NCBI RefSeq assembly: GCF_002836415.1
Contig: NZ_PJBP01000168.1
Location: 1 to 50,716, forward strand
Direction: 5' to 3'
DNA length: 50,716 nt
Source: Psychromonas sp. MB-3u-54
GTDB lineage: Bacteria; Pseudomonadota; Gammaproteobacteria; Enterobacterales; Psychromonadaceae
Positions 18,514 to 27,694 of the stretch are shown one piece after another. Position numbers and translations under genes: made by a program. A model generated the notes under the pieces. The model did not search any database. It saw only the letters and a program-made list of their open reading frames with translations, and was not told where the DNA came from. The number at the start of each line of letters is the position of its first letter. The first letter of the stretch is position 1.

Positions 18514-19044
18514 TTACTTAGTAATCCATTTATTTAAATCTTTATTTATTTTTCCTTTAATATCTTCAAGTTGAACCATTTCTTTTTTATCAGATTCGAA
18601 ATCTGCTTTTAGTCTATCAACCTCCATTTCCAATTGTCTTAGCATTTTTGAATGCCGTGAAGATACACGTGCAAGCATCTTCAAATAGGAGTCTACAATA
18701 TCTTTGTTAATAAGATTATCTGTTAAAAACTCCATCTCGATAGATTTATTTTCAATATGCTCACTTTCTCTCTGCTTATTTTCTCGTGGGTTTATTTCTT
18801 CTACAAAAAAATTAAGTCTAGAATCTTCTTTCTCAGAACTAATGCGCAGTTCTTTAGGAAATTCTTTAATCAAATGAATCAATTTTTCTTTGCCAAACTG
18901 CGCATAAGTAAAATTAGGATCAATCTTTTTTAAGATACTTCCTATTGATTTCAACGAAACTGGCTGCTTAACGCCTGTCCTTTCAGCATAGTTAATTGCT
19001 AACCTAATGATTTTTATAAGTTTTTTTCTTTCTTCTTCTATCAT
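18514..19044 (-). CDS. LOTUS/OST-HTH domain protein with C-terminal coiled coil
   Basis: Residues about 5-85 of this 176-residue protein match the OST-HTH (LOTUS) winged-helix pattern, with SLKSIGSILKKIDPNFTYAQF, then GKEKLIHLIKEFPKELRIS. LOTUS domains bind RNA, including G-quadruplex RNA, and in bacteria usually accompany NYN RNases. No nuclease is fused or adjacent here. Residues about 115-170 form a charged heptad-rich helix (RQLEMEVDRLKADFESDKKE), suggesting oligomerisation or docking to the GTPases. It lies between the second GTPase gene and the DDxxD gene, 104 and 80 bp from them, on the same strand. Confidence 0.75.
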   Translation of the reverse strand: MIEEERKKLIKIIRLAINYAERTGVKQPVSLKSIGSILKKIDPNFTYAQFGKEKLIHLIKEFPKELRISSEKEDSRLNFFVEEINPRENKQRESEHIENKSIEMEFLTDNLINKDIVDSYLKMLARVSSRHSKMLRQLEMEVDRLKADFESDKKEMVQLEDIKGKINKDLNKWITK

Positions 19045-19148
19045 TTTAAAACCTGCTGTAGCTATTATTTACCAAACAGTAATTTACTGCCATTAAGTGA
19101 CTATAAAATTAAGGCAAACAATAGCTAGAAGTATGATCGAGATAATTA

Positions 19149-21398
19149 CTACAACTCTGACAGTGTAAGATTGAGGGCATCGGACTCACGGTATAAACAT
19201 TCCAGCATGCCGTGTTTATCCTCTTTACTAGATTTTTGTTGAGCAGTAAGCTGTTCAACTTCCTCTAGTCGGATGTTTACCATAGATTCGACACGATCCT
19301 CCCAATAGCTTTTGACTCGTACATGCAACAAGTTATACATCGAGGATGCTTGTTGCTCAGAACTACGCAACCAATGAGAAATAGCTCGTTCCGCATGTCG
19401 TTGAAGTATTAAATTACGCTCTGTAAGTTGATACTGCTGCTCTTCTTGAAATTGACTTTCAGCCTTAACCTGAACAATCTGTAGTTCATTTTGGTAACGC
19501 TTTTGTTCTTTTTTATTTTGCTCCAAAGCCCATCCTGTTAGCTGCCGTTCGTTAGCAATATCTTCATTACGTTCCAATGCTCGATTAATTTCCAATATCT
19601 GTGTACTTAATCTCGCTAATTCAGCTTCCTTATCGGCTATAGCCTGTGGATCAGCCACTTCAATATCAACAGGTGCACCTCCTATTTTTGAGCCTATTTC
19701 CCCCCCCCAATAAGCCATCGATATCACTTCTAACCTAGCAAGTTTGTCCATTATTGGTTTTGGCACACCACGAACACCTTTTCCTTGCTGTGCTGCTTGT
19801 ACAACCTTAACTCCTGTCGTCGCATGCTTAGTTACCTTGACAGTATTCACTGCCAAGTTAGCCATTTTAGCTCCTTTGCCAAGCGCTGAAGCAATCTTCG
19901 TTCCTGCTGCTGTTGGGTTTACAAACATGAGTCCGATATCAGCAACTTCACCTATGAAGCGGCCAATTACACCACCGTTGCTACCGCCAACTTGCTGGAC
20001 GACAGTATTAACAGATTGATATTCAACAGATTCTTTTTTATGAATTAGTTCGAGTAAGGTTGCCTCACTTTCTGTCATATCATTAACAGGCATACTTATA
20101 AGTTTTTGTTCAAGTTCAGTAAATTCATCTTCATGCTTTTTTAATTCATTATCTAACTGACTGAGTTTCCCTATATCTAAAAACTCTTCAACTGAGATAG
20201 TGTCAGGGCAAGGTAAACGAAGATTTAGTTCAACAACCAGAGGTTCAGGTAAACTAATAGCCCCGTAATCATTTGACAAATTTCTAAATTCTTTAGATAT
20301 GAGTAAAAGTGTTGAGCGTAACAGTTGCCCCCCTTTCTCGCTAAAGTTTTCCCAATCAGTCTCCTTACTTAACTGGTCTATATTGTCGTTAAGTTTGCAT
20401 TTAAGTTTTTGTTGTGACGCTTGGATTAAAGTATCACAACAACGTTCAATGCATTCATAATCCTTTCGCTGCTCAACATATAGACTTGATTTAAATTCTG
20501 ATAGTTGTTTCTTTATGTGAATGATTTCTTGATGAAACTTTTGGATATTATCTTCAGTTTCAATTAAGCAACTGCGTTGTTTTGCCTCATTTTGCCCTAG
20601 TGCATTCTCCAGCATTGGCTTTAGTTCTGCACGAAATCGTCGTAAACGAATTGATGACAACTCCTCTTTACACCCCTGAATAAAATCAAATATTGCATCT
20701 TTACCCAATCCCATTTGACTACAAGGAATTAAAGATGTTCGCAAGTTTGTAAATTGTTCAATTTGATTTGACCATTGCAGTAAAGAAGGTGATTTTTCGC
20801 CGCGATTTTTAGCATCCTCGACAACATCCCAACGAGCAACTAACACTTTTAAACGCTTACCGCTTTCATTGATAATAGAAAGCATTTTCAAATCACTTTT
20901 TGAGGGGCCCGTGGGGGGCAATAAATACATCACAGCGTCGGCATGATCGATTTGTGACAACATGTAATTATGATGTGTCGTGGATGTTGAACCTAAACCA
21001 GGAAGATCTATTATAGATACCCCTTGCAACCAAGTATATGGCAAACTCAGCAAAGCATAAGCAGCTCCTTCAGGGGCTTGAACCGTTACTCGAGCAAACT
21101 CATTAGCACTTAAGGGGTGGGAATCTCCATCGAAATTGATCAGTTGTATCTTTTTTTCTTGCCCATATTCAATGAACGTCGGTAATGCAGTAGTCTCTTC
21201 CTTAGCTGTTTGTAAGAAAGAGTCTTTCAATAGCATATTAAGCAAACTACTCTTACCAACTGAAAACGATCCTAAAACGATTAATCGCAATGGAGAAGCT
21301 GTTTGAAGTAAGTTTTTCCCAAGTTCATCTACAGGCTCTCTCCAATCGAATGGTAATTGATGTAGAATTCGATCCATTAACTCTAAGTTATTCGTCAT
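19149..21398 (-). CDS. Dynamin-like GTPase with internal hydrophobic segment
   Basis: The 749-residue protein starts with a GTPase domain: P-loop GSFSVGKSS (residues 43-51), TT at 69-70 as switch I, DLPGLGST at 131-138 and ARWD at 188-191 in the G4 position. A long helical stalk follows. At about residues 470-540 a Gly/Ala-rich hydrophobic stretch (GGVIGRFIGEVADIGLMFV and onward) could insert into membrane, as the paddle of bacterial dynamin-like proteins does. A further coiled-coil region (about 580-720) completes a typical bacterial dynamin-like layout. It begins 8 bp after the stop of the first GTPase gene, so the two are probably made together and may form a heteromeric pair. Confidence 0.85.
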   Translation of the reverse strand: MTNNLELMDRILHQLPFDWREPVDELGKNLLQTASPLRLIVLGSFSVGKSSLLNMLLKDSFLQTAKEETTALPTFIEYGQEKKIQLINFDGDSHPLSANEFARVTVQAPEGAAYALLSLPYTWLQGVSIIDLPGLGSTSTTHHNYMLSQIDHADAVMYLLPPTGPSKSDLKMLSIINESGKRLKVLVARWDVVEDAKNRGEKSPSLLQWSNQIEQFTNLRTSLIPCSQMGLGKDAIFDFIQGCKEELSSIRLRRFRAELKPMLENALGQNEAKQRSCLIETEDNIQKFHQEIIHIKKQLSEFKSSLYVEQRKDYECIERCCDTLIQASQQKLKCKLNDNIDQLSKETDWENFSEKGGQLLRSTLLLISKEFRNLSNDYGAISLPEPLVVELNLRLPCPDTISVEEFLDIGKLSQLDNELKKHEDEFTELEQKLISMPVNDMTESEATLLELIHKKESVEYQSVNTVVQQVGGSNGGVIGRFIGEVADIGLMFVNPTAAGTKIASALGKGAKMANLAVNTVKVTKHATTGVKVVQAAQQGKGVRGVPKPIMDKLARLEVISMAYWGGEIGSKIGGAPVDIEVADPQAIADKEAELARLSTQILEINRALERNEDIANERQLTGWALEQNKKEQKRYQNELQIVQVKAESQFQEEQQYQLTERNLILQRHAERAISHWLRSSEQQASSMYNLLHVRVKSYWEDRVESMVNIRLEEVEQLTAQQKSSKEDKHGMLECLYRESDALNLTLSEL

Positions 21399-21406
21399 AA
21401 TTTACC

Positions 21407-23716
21407 TCAGGATTCTAAAGCATTTAATGTCATTGCTAATAAATCATTCAATTCTTTGCATGCTTTTCCTAGTTGTGACTTGCGACGTTTAATTTCAGTT
21501 TCACTCTGCTGTAATAGTGTTTTTACTTCTGCACGCTTAGCTAGTTTTGCATTCAAAGGTTCAACATACTGCTCATCAACACAAGCTATAAGGGTAGAAC
21601 ATTGATCGTTGAAAACATCTCCAATCGCACTAGAGAGATTATCCTGTAAATATTTAATCCGTTTATCAAGTTGTCCCGCTGTATTTTTAATTAACTTTTG
21701 TGTTGCCAACTCTATCAAGTCATCCTGTGCAACTTTAGCCTTCTGCTCAAATAACCTTTTATCCTTCTCAAATTTAAAAACTTCCTTTTCATATTTTTTC
21801 TGTGCTTTATCTAAGGAAATGCGTATGCCAGTTTTTCTTTCCTCTTCAATCATAATCGCTTCCATACGCGACTCTTTGTCTTCGAGACTTTTACGTGTAA
21901 TATCTCGTTCAGCTTTCCATGCCTGCACATTAGAGTGATCAGTTGTTGGCACATTCGCATATTGATCATCACTATACGCCCCACCCTTTTTAACTCTCTC
22001 ACGCTCATAGGTCGTCATAGGAGAAGGTTGCTTACCTAAATTATCCAAACTACGTTCTGCACGTATAAGACGTTGACGAGCCATATCAATACTAGCTTTA
22101 CTTTCGCTGTAGCTAGATTTATCAGTTTCAATACTGTCTATCTGGTCTTGTTGATCTAAAATCTTTTGGTCTAGTTCCATGACTTGCTGATGGTGCTGTT
22201 CTATTTCGGAAAAATCAAGGTTGAAACTAATCTCAAGCTCTGGAACATCAACATCTAATTTCGAGAGTTCTCCTCTAATCTTACCAGCGTACTTTTCTAT
22301 CTGTTTGGAATAATCAACACTGAGCCCTTCAAGAGCATTTGATAGTTCATTTTTATGAGAGTTCCAATTCTCTGCCACTTCAGTAGTAACTAGATGAAAC
22401 TTAGTGTGAAGATTTTCAGGAAGCTCTACTGTTTTTACACGTTTATCTATTTGACACTTAACGTATCTAAGATCTATTTGATTTTCTATATCATTTTTCA
22501 AGTCTACAAGAGGTATAATTAATTCATCTTTTACTTTTGCAACAAAAAAATTGGAGACGCGTTGGTGTTCTTCTGTAGAATCTCGCGACACATTCTCAGC
22601 ATCCTGTTTTAATAATTTAATTTCTAAATCAAATTTTTCTATATCTCTGGTTCGCTCAGTAAAAGTTTTATCTAAAGCTAATTGCTCAAGTTCATCTTTT
22701 AGATTATCCGCTAACTGGCTCTGGATATGAGAAAGTTGCTGAAGAGGCTTGCTGTATATTTGCTCTAACGCTTCACCACTAGAAAACATTTCTGCAATAC
22801 GTTTAGATAATACGTCAATACCTGAGTTTCTTTTTTTATTTTCATCATCACTCATAGCCCAATGAGCACTAACAGTAAGAAGGTGATCGCTGTTCGTAAG
22901 TTGCTCAACTTCTTTTTCATCATTTAGATGTCTCTTGAAATTTTGCTTAACAACGTCTAATTTAGCCTTCTCACGTTCTTTAAGAGGTATATCTCTTTCT
23001 CTTTTATCATCAGGTTCAATTACTTTGTCCCACCAACTTATTACCGTGACAAACTTCCGAAAGTTATTGCTGATGGTATCAGCTAAAAAACGCCACTCCG
23101 TTGCAGCACCACCAAGTTGGGTCGTATTTTGAACCCACAGAGCAATATGCGCTTCAGCTATTGCTTTTCTTGTTATTGCCTCATGGTGCTCCATTACAGA
23201 TTCCAATCCAGGGGTATCAACTAAAACCAGTCCTTTCTCCAGTAGTGGATGCGACATAAATGCTTCGATGAAGTCTACTGTCTTTCTGGCATCACTGTTA
23301 CTCTCATCAAGTTCAGTACCCCAACTTTCTAACGCTGCATCATCGTTCCAAGGAATATCCTCACAGGGGCGGTCATCTTGATAATGGATGCGAATAAATC
23401 GGTCAGCGTGCCCTACTGGTAACATTTGTACAAACGTATTAATTGCAGTAGTAGCCTGAAGAGCAGTAGGGAGTAATTCAATTCCAAGCAAAGCGTTAAC
23501 CAAGCTAGATTTTCCTCGAGAAAACTCACCTAACACGACAAGTCTGACCGAATCTGAGTTCAAAGCATTCAACAACTCATTAAATTTTGCATGAGAAGTT
23601 TTGAGTTCTGCACTACCAAATTCGTTAAATAACTTTTGTGTATGTTCAAGGTAATCTTTTGCAATTTGAATTTTATTTTGTCTATTTTCAAGACTGACAC
23701 GAAGTGTATCGCTCAT
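21407..23716 (-). CDS. Dynamin-like GTPase, first gene of the operon
   Basis: The 769-residue product has an N-terminal dynamin-type GTPase domain: P-loop GEFSRGKSS (residues 63-71), TT at 89-90, VDTPGLES at 166-173 and SWWDK at 227-231. Extended coiled-coil regions follow (about 310-400 and 530-769). Unlike the second GTPase it shows no obvious hydrophobic insertion, so it may depend on its partner for membrane contact. Paired large bacterial dynamin-like proteins of unlike size recall the LeoA/LeoBC (Eleos) antiphage group, but gene content and order differ here. A perfect inverted repeat lies 36-63 bases upstream of the start. Confidence 0.85.
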   Translation of the reverse strand: MSDTLRVSLENRQNKIQIAKDYLEHTQKLFNEFGSAELKTSHAKFNELLNALNSDSVRLVVLGEFSRGKSSLVNALLGIELLPTALQATTAINTFVQMLPVGHADRFIRIHYQDDRPCEDIPWNDDAALESWGTELDESNSDARKTVDFIEAFMSHPLLEKGLVLVDTPGLESVMEHHEAITRKAIAEAHIALWVQNTTQLGGAATEWRFLADTISNNFRKFVTVISWWDKVIEPDDKRERDIPLKEREKAKLDVVKQNFKRHLNDEKEVEQLTNSDHLLTVSAHWAMSDDENKKRNSGIDVLSKRIAEMFSSGEALEQIYSKPLQQLSHIQSQLADNLKDELEQLALDKTFTERTRDIEKFDLEIKLLKQDAENVSRDSTEEHQRVSNFFVAKVKDELIIPLVDLKNDIENQIDLRYVKCQIDKRVKTVELPENLHTKFHLVTTEVAENWNSHKNELSNALEGLSVDYSKQIEKYAGKIRGELSKLDVDVPELEISFNLDFSEIEQHHQQVMELDQKILDQQDQIDSIETDKSSYSESKASIDMARQRLIRAERSLDNLGKQPSPMTTYERERVKKGGAYSDDQYANVPTTDHSNVQAWKAERDITRKSLEDKESRMEAIMIEEERKTGIRISLDKAQKKYEKEVFKFEKDKRLFEQKAKVAQDDLIELATQKLIKNTAGQLDKRIKYLQDNLSSAIGDVFNDQCSTLIACVDEQYVEPLNAKLAKRAEVKTLLQQSETEIKRRKSQLGKACKELNDLLAMTLNALES

Positions 23717-23751
23717 GTTTCGACTCTTAACTCTAAATGAATATAATGTAG

Positions 23752-23779
23752 GATATCAATAAAACATTAGATTGATATC
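23752..23779. promoter_or_regulatory. Inverted repeat upstream of the dynamin operon, candidate operator
   Basis: GATATCAAT at 23752-23760 and ATTGATATC at 23771-23779 are perfect 9-bp arms separated by 10 bp. The half-site centres are 19 bp apart, about two helical turns. It lies 36-63 bases upstream of the first GTPase start, where a repressor or activator would act. No dedicated regulator gene is adjacent. Confidence 0.6.
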
Positions 23780-24273
23780 ATTACTCCTGAATGAAATATA
23801 GTACTGAAACTAAGTAGAAATTAATGCTGAACAAAGTGTTTTTTTACAACTTTCTTTCTGATTTTTATCAAACTCTAATTCAGAAAGAATATGTTCTCAT
23901 TTGCTACTCCAGCAAAGAAAACTCAATACAATTAATCATATTAAAAACAATGAACTAAAACAACTAAGTAGTACAGCCTGTCGATATAACTCTTCGGTAA
24001 GACCACCCCTCTGATGATATGGAAAAAAGGCTGGACACCCATTCTTTATATTCTTTTAAATCATCACGTTAAAATAAACATCATACCCCAATCAATTAAA
24101 TATTAACACTGCCACTTATACCCACGACCAAAAAGCTGGCACATAAGCTAATCTCGGTTGTTCAAATGGATATTAAAGAGAAAAAAACTACGGCGCTTTG
24201 TGATGGACACCCATCCCCAATGGCGTTATGTTAGCCATAATTAGATTAGATCGTTTAATCAAAGGAGCATCAC
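23780..24273. other. Non-coding stretch between the dynamin operon and the IS110 remnant
   Basis: About 490 bases without a gene. The decamer TGGACACCCA occurs at 24032-24041 and 24204-24213 in the same orientation, a motif of the kind seen at IS or RAYT-associated repeats. The last part (about 24130-24273) may be the non-coding 5' end of the IS110 element, where members of that family encode their guide (bridge) RNA. I could not confirm such a fold by eye. Confidence 0.4.
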
Positions 24274-24530
24274 ATAAACATTAAAGTGGTTGGTATTGAT
24301 TTAGCTAAGTATTATTTTCAAGTTTTTTTTTTGACTGATGAAAATGAGATCCATTCCAATAAAAAAGTCACAAGAGCACGTCTATTAGATGTGGTTCGCC
24401 AATTTCCAGAAGGCACACTGATTGCTATAGAGGCATGCGGCACATAGAATTACTGGGCCCACACTTTTTCTAAAATGGGTTTTAAAATAAAACTTATCCC
24501 ACCTCAACACGTTAAGCCATTTGTTGGCCA
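24274..24530 (+). pseudogene. IS110-family transposase N-terminal remnant
   Basis: The frame encodes VVGIDLAKYYFQVFFLTDEN, then IAIEACGT, and KLIPPQHVKPFVGH, the start of an IS110-type DEDD transposase, including the first catalytic Asp and the conserved Glu. Three lesions are visible. The start position is ATA behind AAAGGAG, a TAG at 24445-24447 interrupts EACG(T)-NYWA, and homology stops after VKPFV at about 24525. It abuts the 3' end of the ABC-3C operon. Confidence 0.85.
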
Positions 24531-24629
24531 TCCGAAACTAACTAAGCCACCCATTTTTATAAACAATAATGGTGCTTCTTTCTTCATCCACTGAGATAAC
24601 CTTTTATGACAATAATCTTGGGTGGCCAT
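24504..24629 (-). CDS. Short ORF after the ABC-3C ATPase, possibly a truncated fourth gene
   Basis: An ATG at 24629 lies 1 bp beyond the stop of the ATPase gene, with CGGAG 7-8 bases upstream overlapping that gene's last codons. The frame runs 41 codons, starting MATQDYCHKRLSQWMKKE. The part before about 24530 is unrelated to the IS110 remnant, while the last dozen codons run antisense into IS110 sequence. The simplest reading is that a fourth operon gene was cut off by the IS. I do not recognise the protein. Confidence 0.35.
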   Translation of the reverse strand: MATQDYCHKRLSQWMKKEAPLLFIKMGGLVSFGWPTNGLTC

Positions 24630-24630
24630 G

Positions 24631-26994
24631 TTAATTCTCCGTAGATTGATTTCTTGAATATGGTAATAAACACTCAGTACGTTTCATTAAATTAATCTGA
24701 GCTACTGATTTATTAAATTTCAAATATTTGTATAAGAAGTATTTTGCAACATCGGGCTCATGCGTTGAAATAATTAACTGTAAATTACCAAAGTCATTTC
24801 GCAGTAACTCTAATAAAGAAATCATATTAATTTCGTCCATTGATTGGACTGGGTCATCAATTAGTAGGGTATTGATACCATTTAAGTACACTTTATTCAA
24901 TGAAAGTAATAAAGCTATTACAATAGCTGAGATTTGCCCTGAACTCATCATATTTAATACATCATGATCGCTATTCCAATCTGAAACTAATTTGATATTT
25001 TTAAGTTCATTCCCTCCTGTTTTGTCTTTAATAAATACCCCTGCACCTTGACCAAGTTGATGCGACTGTAATATTTTTCCTGAATATATATAAAAAGGAA
25101 TCTCAATATCTTTAATTAATTTTTTTCTGTATTTTCCAATTTCTTGTGTGTATACAGATTTGATGTCTTTTATCTTATCTAATGTATTAGTGAGCACTGG
25201 GATGTTTTTATTTAACTTTTGAATTTCTATATAACGTGAGTTTTGAGATTTTTGAAAACAACTTTCAATATATATTCTTTTATTGTTCACCTCATTAATA
25301 TCCAGAGATAGCAGATTAGATTTAGATTTAGAAAATACAGATAAATACGTTGCTTCAAAATCGTAAAACTCATTGTCTTTGATGTACTCGGAGCTTAGTG
25401 GCTGCCTCTTAGTTAATATCATATCTTTTAATAATGGTAGATTTTGGTGCACAGAATTATTCAAATCCTCATTAGCCACCGACACTAGATTTGTGACTTC
25501 AACTTTATTATGAACAAGCCATTTATGAAAATTTTCTATCCTGGTTTTCAGGTTAAACGCATCTTCTAATGATTTAATAAACTCTGGTGGATATAGCATA
25601 TTGGGGATTTTTTCTGAGATTATTTCTGCCAATGGGATTAGATGATTACTTTTAAATGTATCTAATGCCTTTTTCGCTTTACCACCATCTTCTGTTAACT
25701 GAGCTAATATTTTCGATTCCTTATTTAAAAATGCATCTAATAACGCTTTATTTGAAACAAACGAGCTACCACATAATAAACAGCTTGCTTCTTCTTCTGT
25801 TAAGTTAGACGTCGCTGTAATTAGAGTCTCCCTGTATTTAACAATATCCCCAAACAGTTTATCTAGATTATTGCTTTTATCTTCAGAGTTAATTAGCAAA
25901 TTTATAGATTGAAGCAATTGATTTTTAGCTGTATCTCCATACTGTATTTTTGTCAGAATATCATTCTGCTCCAGCTCTTCTTTAATTTCTTTTAGCTCAC
26001 CCTTATGTATTATTTTCAAGCAACGAGATAAGCTATTCGACAGAGTAAAAGAATTGTGAATTTGTTGATAATCATCTAGCTGATTAAAATGTTTCAAATA
26101 GTAGTTGAGGATTTTTCCTTCTTTTATTGCTTCTTGAAAAGCTCTGTTTTTAATAAAAATTTCTTTATGCTTAACTAATTTACCGATTGAATATACCGCA
26201 GTTAAGTGTTGCTTTCTTTCATTTTCAGTAATTGATAATAAGTCTTCCTGATCCCAAACATAAGGGCTTTCATTCCAAAAAATTAATTTTTTGTATATAA
26301 TTTCACTCGTAGAATCCTTGTTTTTTTCTGAAAGCTTTGTTTCTGGGCTTAGTAACTTCAGCCTATCAACGGAAGTTTTCCTTATTGCTTTTAAACTTCC
26401 CTCAAGTATGGAAAATCTGGCTATTTCATCTTCAAGTTTAGAGGTTTCGCCCAATAGATGAGATAAAGCTTTTGCTCTATCAACTTCATTATTTGATTTT
26501 AAAAAATGAAATGTATCTTCCTGTTCAACATAGTGGAATAAATTGTAATTATGTGAAAGGTTCATAGCATTAAGATAACGTTCTAATTCAATTTGAGTTA
26601 TTTCTTTCTTTACTCCATCTTCGGTGAGGTAACAATTCCACAGTTTCATGAAATTACTAATCTTTCTAGACTGTGCTGAATAAGTATTATTTAATTCACG
26701 CGAGATTGTGACAACTTTACCTGTTACTACTTCTTTCAATGTGCAGCTTGCAACGACATCTTTGGAGTTATTATGTGCAACAACAATATCTGTCGGTACT
26801 TGTCTATTTTCAACACTTACAAGACGACGAATATTTCCAGTTAATGCTAATTCTATAGCATCAAAAATGGATGTTTTTCCGTAGCCATTTGGCCCATCGA
26901 AAACTACAAGTTCGGAGTCTAAATTTACTACAAACTCATTTTTGTCAAAAAGCTTAAAATTCTTAACATTTACTTTTGTTAGCTTATAAGTCAC
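24631..26994 (-). CDS. SMC-like ABC ATPase of an ABC-3C/Lamassu-type system
   Basis: The 787-residue product has a RecF/Rad50-type split ATPase: Walker A FDGPNGYGKTSIFDAIELAL at about residues 32-51, signature SSGQISAIVIALLLSLN near 680, and Walker B NTLLIDDPVQSMDE near 710. Two coiled-coil arms flank a CLLCGSSF zinc-hook at about residue 404. Such ATPases are the sensor and motor of three-component defence systems (ABC-3C, including LmuB of Lamassu), which detect foreign DNA and release a nuclease. Its start overlaps the middle-component gene by 11 bp. All ATPase motifs are intact, so it is probably functional. Confidence 0.87.
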   Translation of the reverse strand: MTYKLTKVNVKNFKLFDKNEFVVNLDSELVVFDGPNGYGKTSIFDAIELALTGNIRRLVSVENRQVPTDIVVAHNNSKDVVASCTLKEVVTGKVVTISRELNNTYSAQSRKISNFMKLWNCYLTEDGVKKEITQIELERYLNAMNLSHNYNLFHYVEQEDTFHFLKSNNEVDRAKALSHLLGETSKLEDEIARFSILEGSLKAIRKTSVDRLKLLSPETKLSEKNKDSTSEIIYKKLIFWNESPYVWDQEDLLSITENERKQHLTAVYSIGKLVKHKEIFIKNRAFQEAIKEGKILNYYLKHFNQLDDYQQIHNSFTLSNSLSRCLKIIHKGELKEIKEELEQNDILTKIQYGDTAKNQLLQSINLLINSEDKSNNLDKLFGDIVKYRETLITATSNLTEEEASCLLCGSSFVSNKALLDAFLNKESKILAQLTEDGGKAKKALDTFKSNHLIPLAEIISEKIPNMLYPPEFIKSLEDAFNLKTRIENFHKWLVHNKVEVTNLVSVANEDLNNSVHQNLPLLKDMILTKRQPLSSEYIKDNEFYDFEATYLSVFSKSKSNLLSLDINEVNNKRIYIESCFQKSQNSRYIEIQKLNKNIPVLTNTLDKIKDIKSVYTQEIGKYRKKLIKDIEIPFYIYSGKILQSHQLGQGAGVFIKDKTGGNELKNIKLVSDWNSDHDVLNMMSSGQISAIVIALLLSLNKVYLNGINTLLIDDPVQSMDEINMISLLELLRNDFGNLQLIISTHEPDVAKYFLYKYLKFNKSVAQINLMKRTECLLPYSRNQSTEN

Positions 26995-27694
26995 TACTCA
27001 CTCCCCAACCCAAAACTGTTTCTTCAAGAGCATCATTATCCATATCAAGTAGATCTGAAGCTAAACAGTTTTCTTTAAGTAATAATTGTGGTGCATTTAA
27101 TTTTTCAGTTATCACACTTTCCACATCATATAATTGAGAAATACTATTGTTATATTTTAAGAGTGGTAGTTTAATTGATAACATCATCACAAGATGATAA
27201 TGGTCATTCTTATCCATTTTACCTTCTTTGAAATTATCAAATTTATCCCCTGCATCAGCTGAGATTATTGATCCGATTAAGGAATTGCTAAATTTTTTAT
27301 CGGTAACAAGGTCAATTAGATTGTTTAGTTGCTCTGTACTGTATGTAATAACATTCTTTTTAAATGAAAATGGATCTTCTTCAAACATTAATATATCGGA
27401 GTTACTTAAGTTATGTGAATCACAAAGTATGAGAGTACAATTTTTAATTATTCCAGCTTTTAAAGGTTTTATTTTAGATTCAAATAGGTCTATCTTTTCA
27501 CTTAAAAGTAAGTTGATACAATCATCTAATCTGAATTTAGGCTGGACTATTAGATAATATTCTTCTTTATTAAGACTTGATTCCTCTTCAATAAGTAAGA
27601 TGTCAAATTGTTCATCAATAAAACAAGTTTCTGAAACTGAGTAATTACGATCTGTAAATATCTTATTTAAAAAATTAATCATTGATTTCACCAA
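26984..27694 (-). CDS. Middle component of the ABC-3C/Lamassu-type operon
   Basis: This 236-residue soluble protein has no enzymatic motif that I recognise. Position and size fit the middle component (LmuC-like) that bridges effector and ATPase in ABC-3C systems. It overlaps the upstream effector gene by 20 bp and the ATPase gene by 11 bp, strongly implying one transcript and coupled translation. A second in-frame ATG at 27682 is an alternative start that would still overlap. The assignment rests mainly on context. Confidence 0.68.
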   Translation of the reverse strand: MVKSMINFLNKIFTDRNYSVSETCFIDEQFDILLIEEESSLNKEEYYLIVQPKFRLDDCINLLLSEKIDLFESKIKPLKAGIIKNCTLILCDSHNLSNSDILMFEEDPFSFKKNVITYSTEQLNNLIDLVTDKKFSNSLIGSIISADAGDKFDNFKEGKMDKNDHYHLVMMLSIKLPLLKYNNSISQLYDVESVITEKLNAPQLLLKENCLASDLLDMDNDALEETVLGWGVSSDL

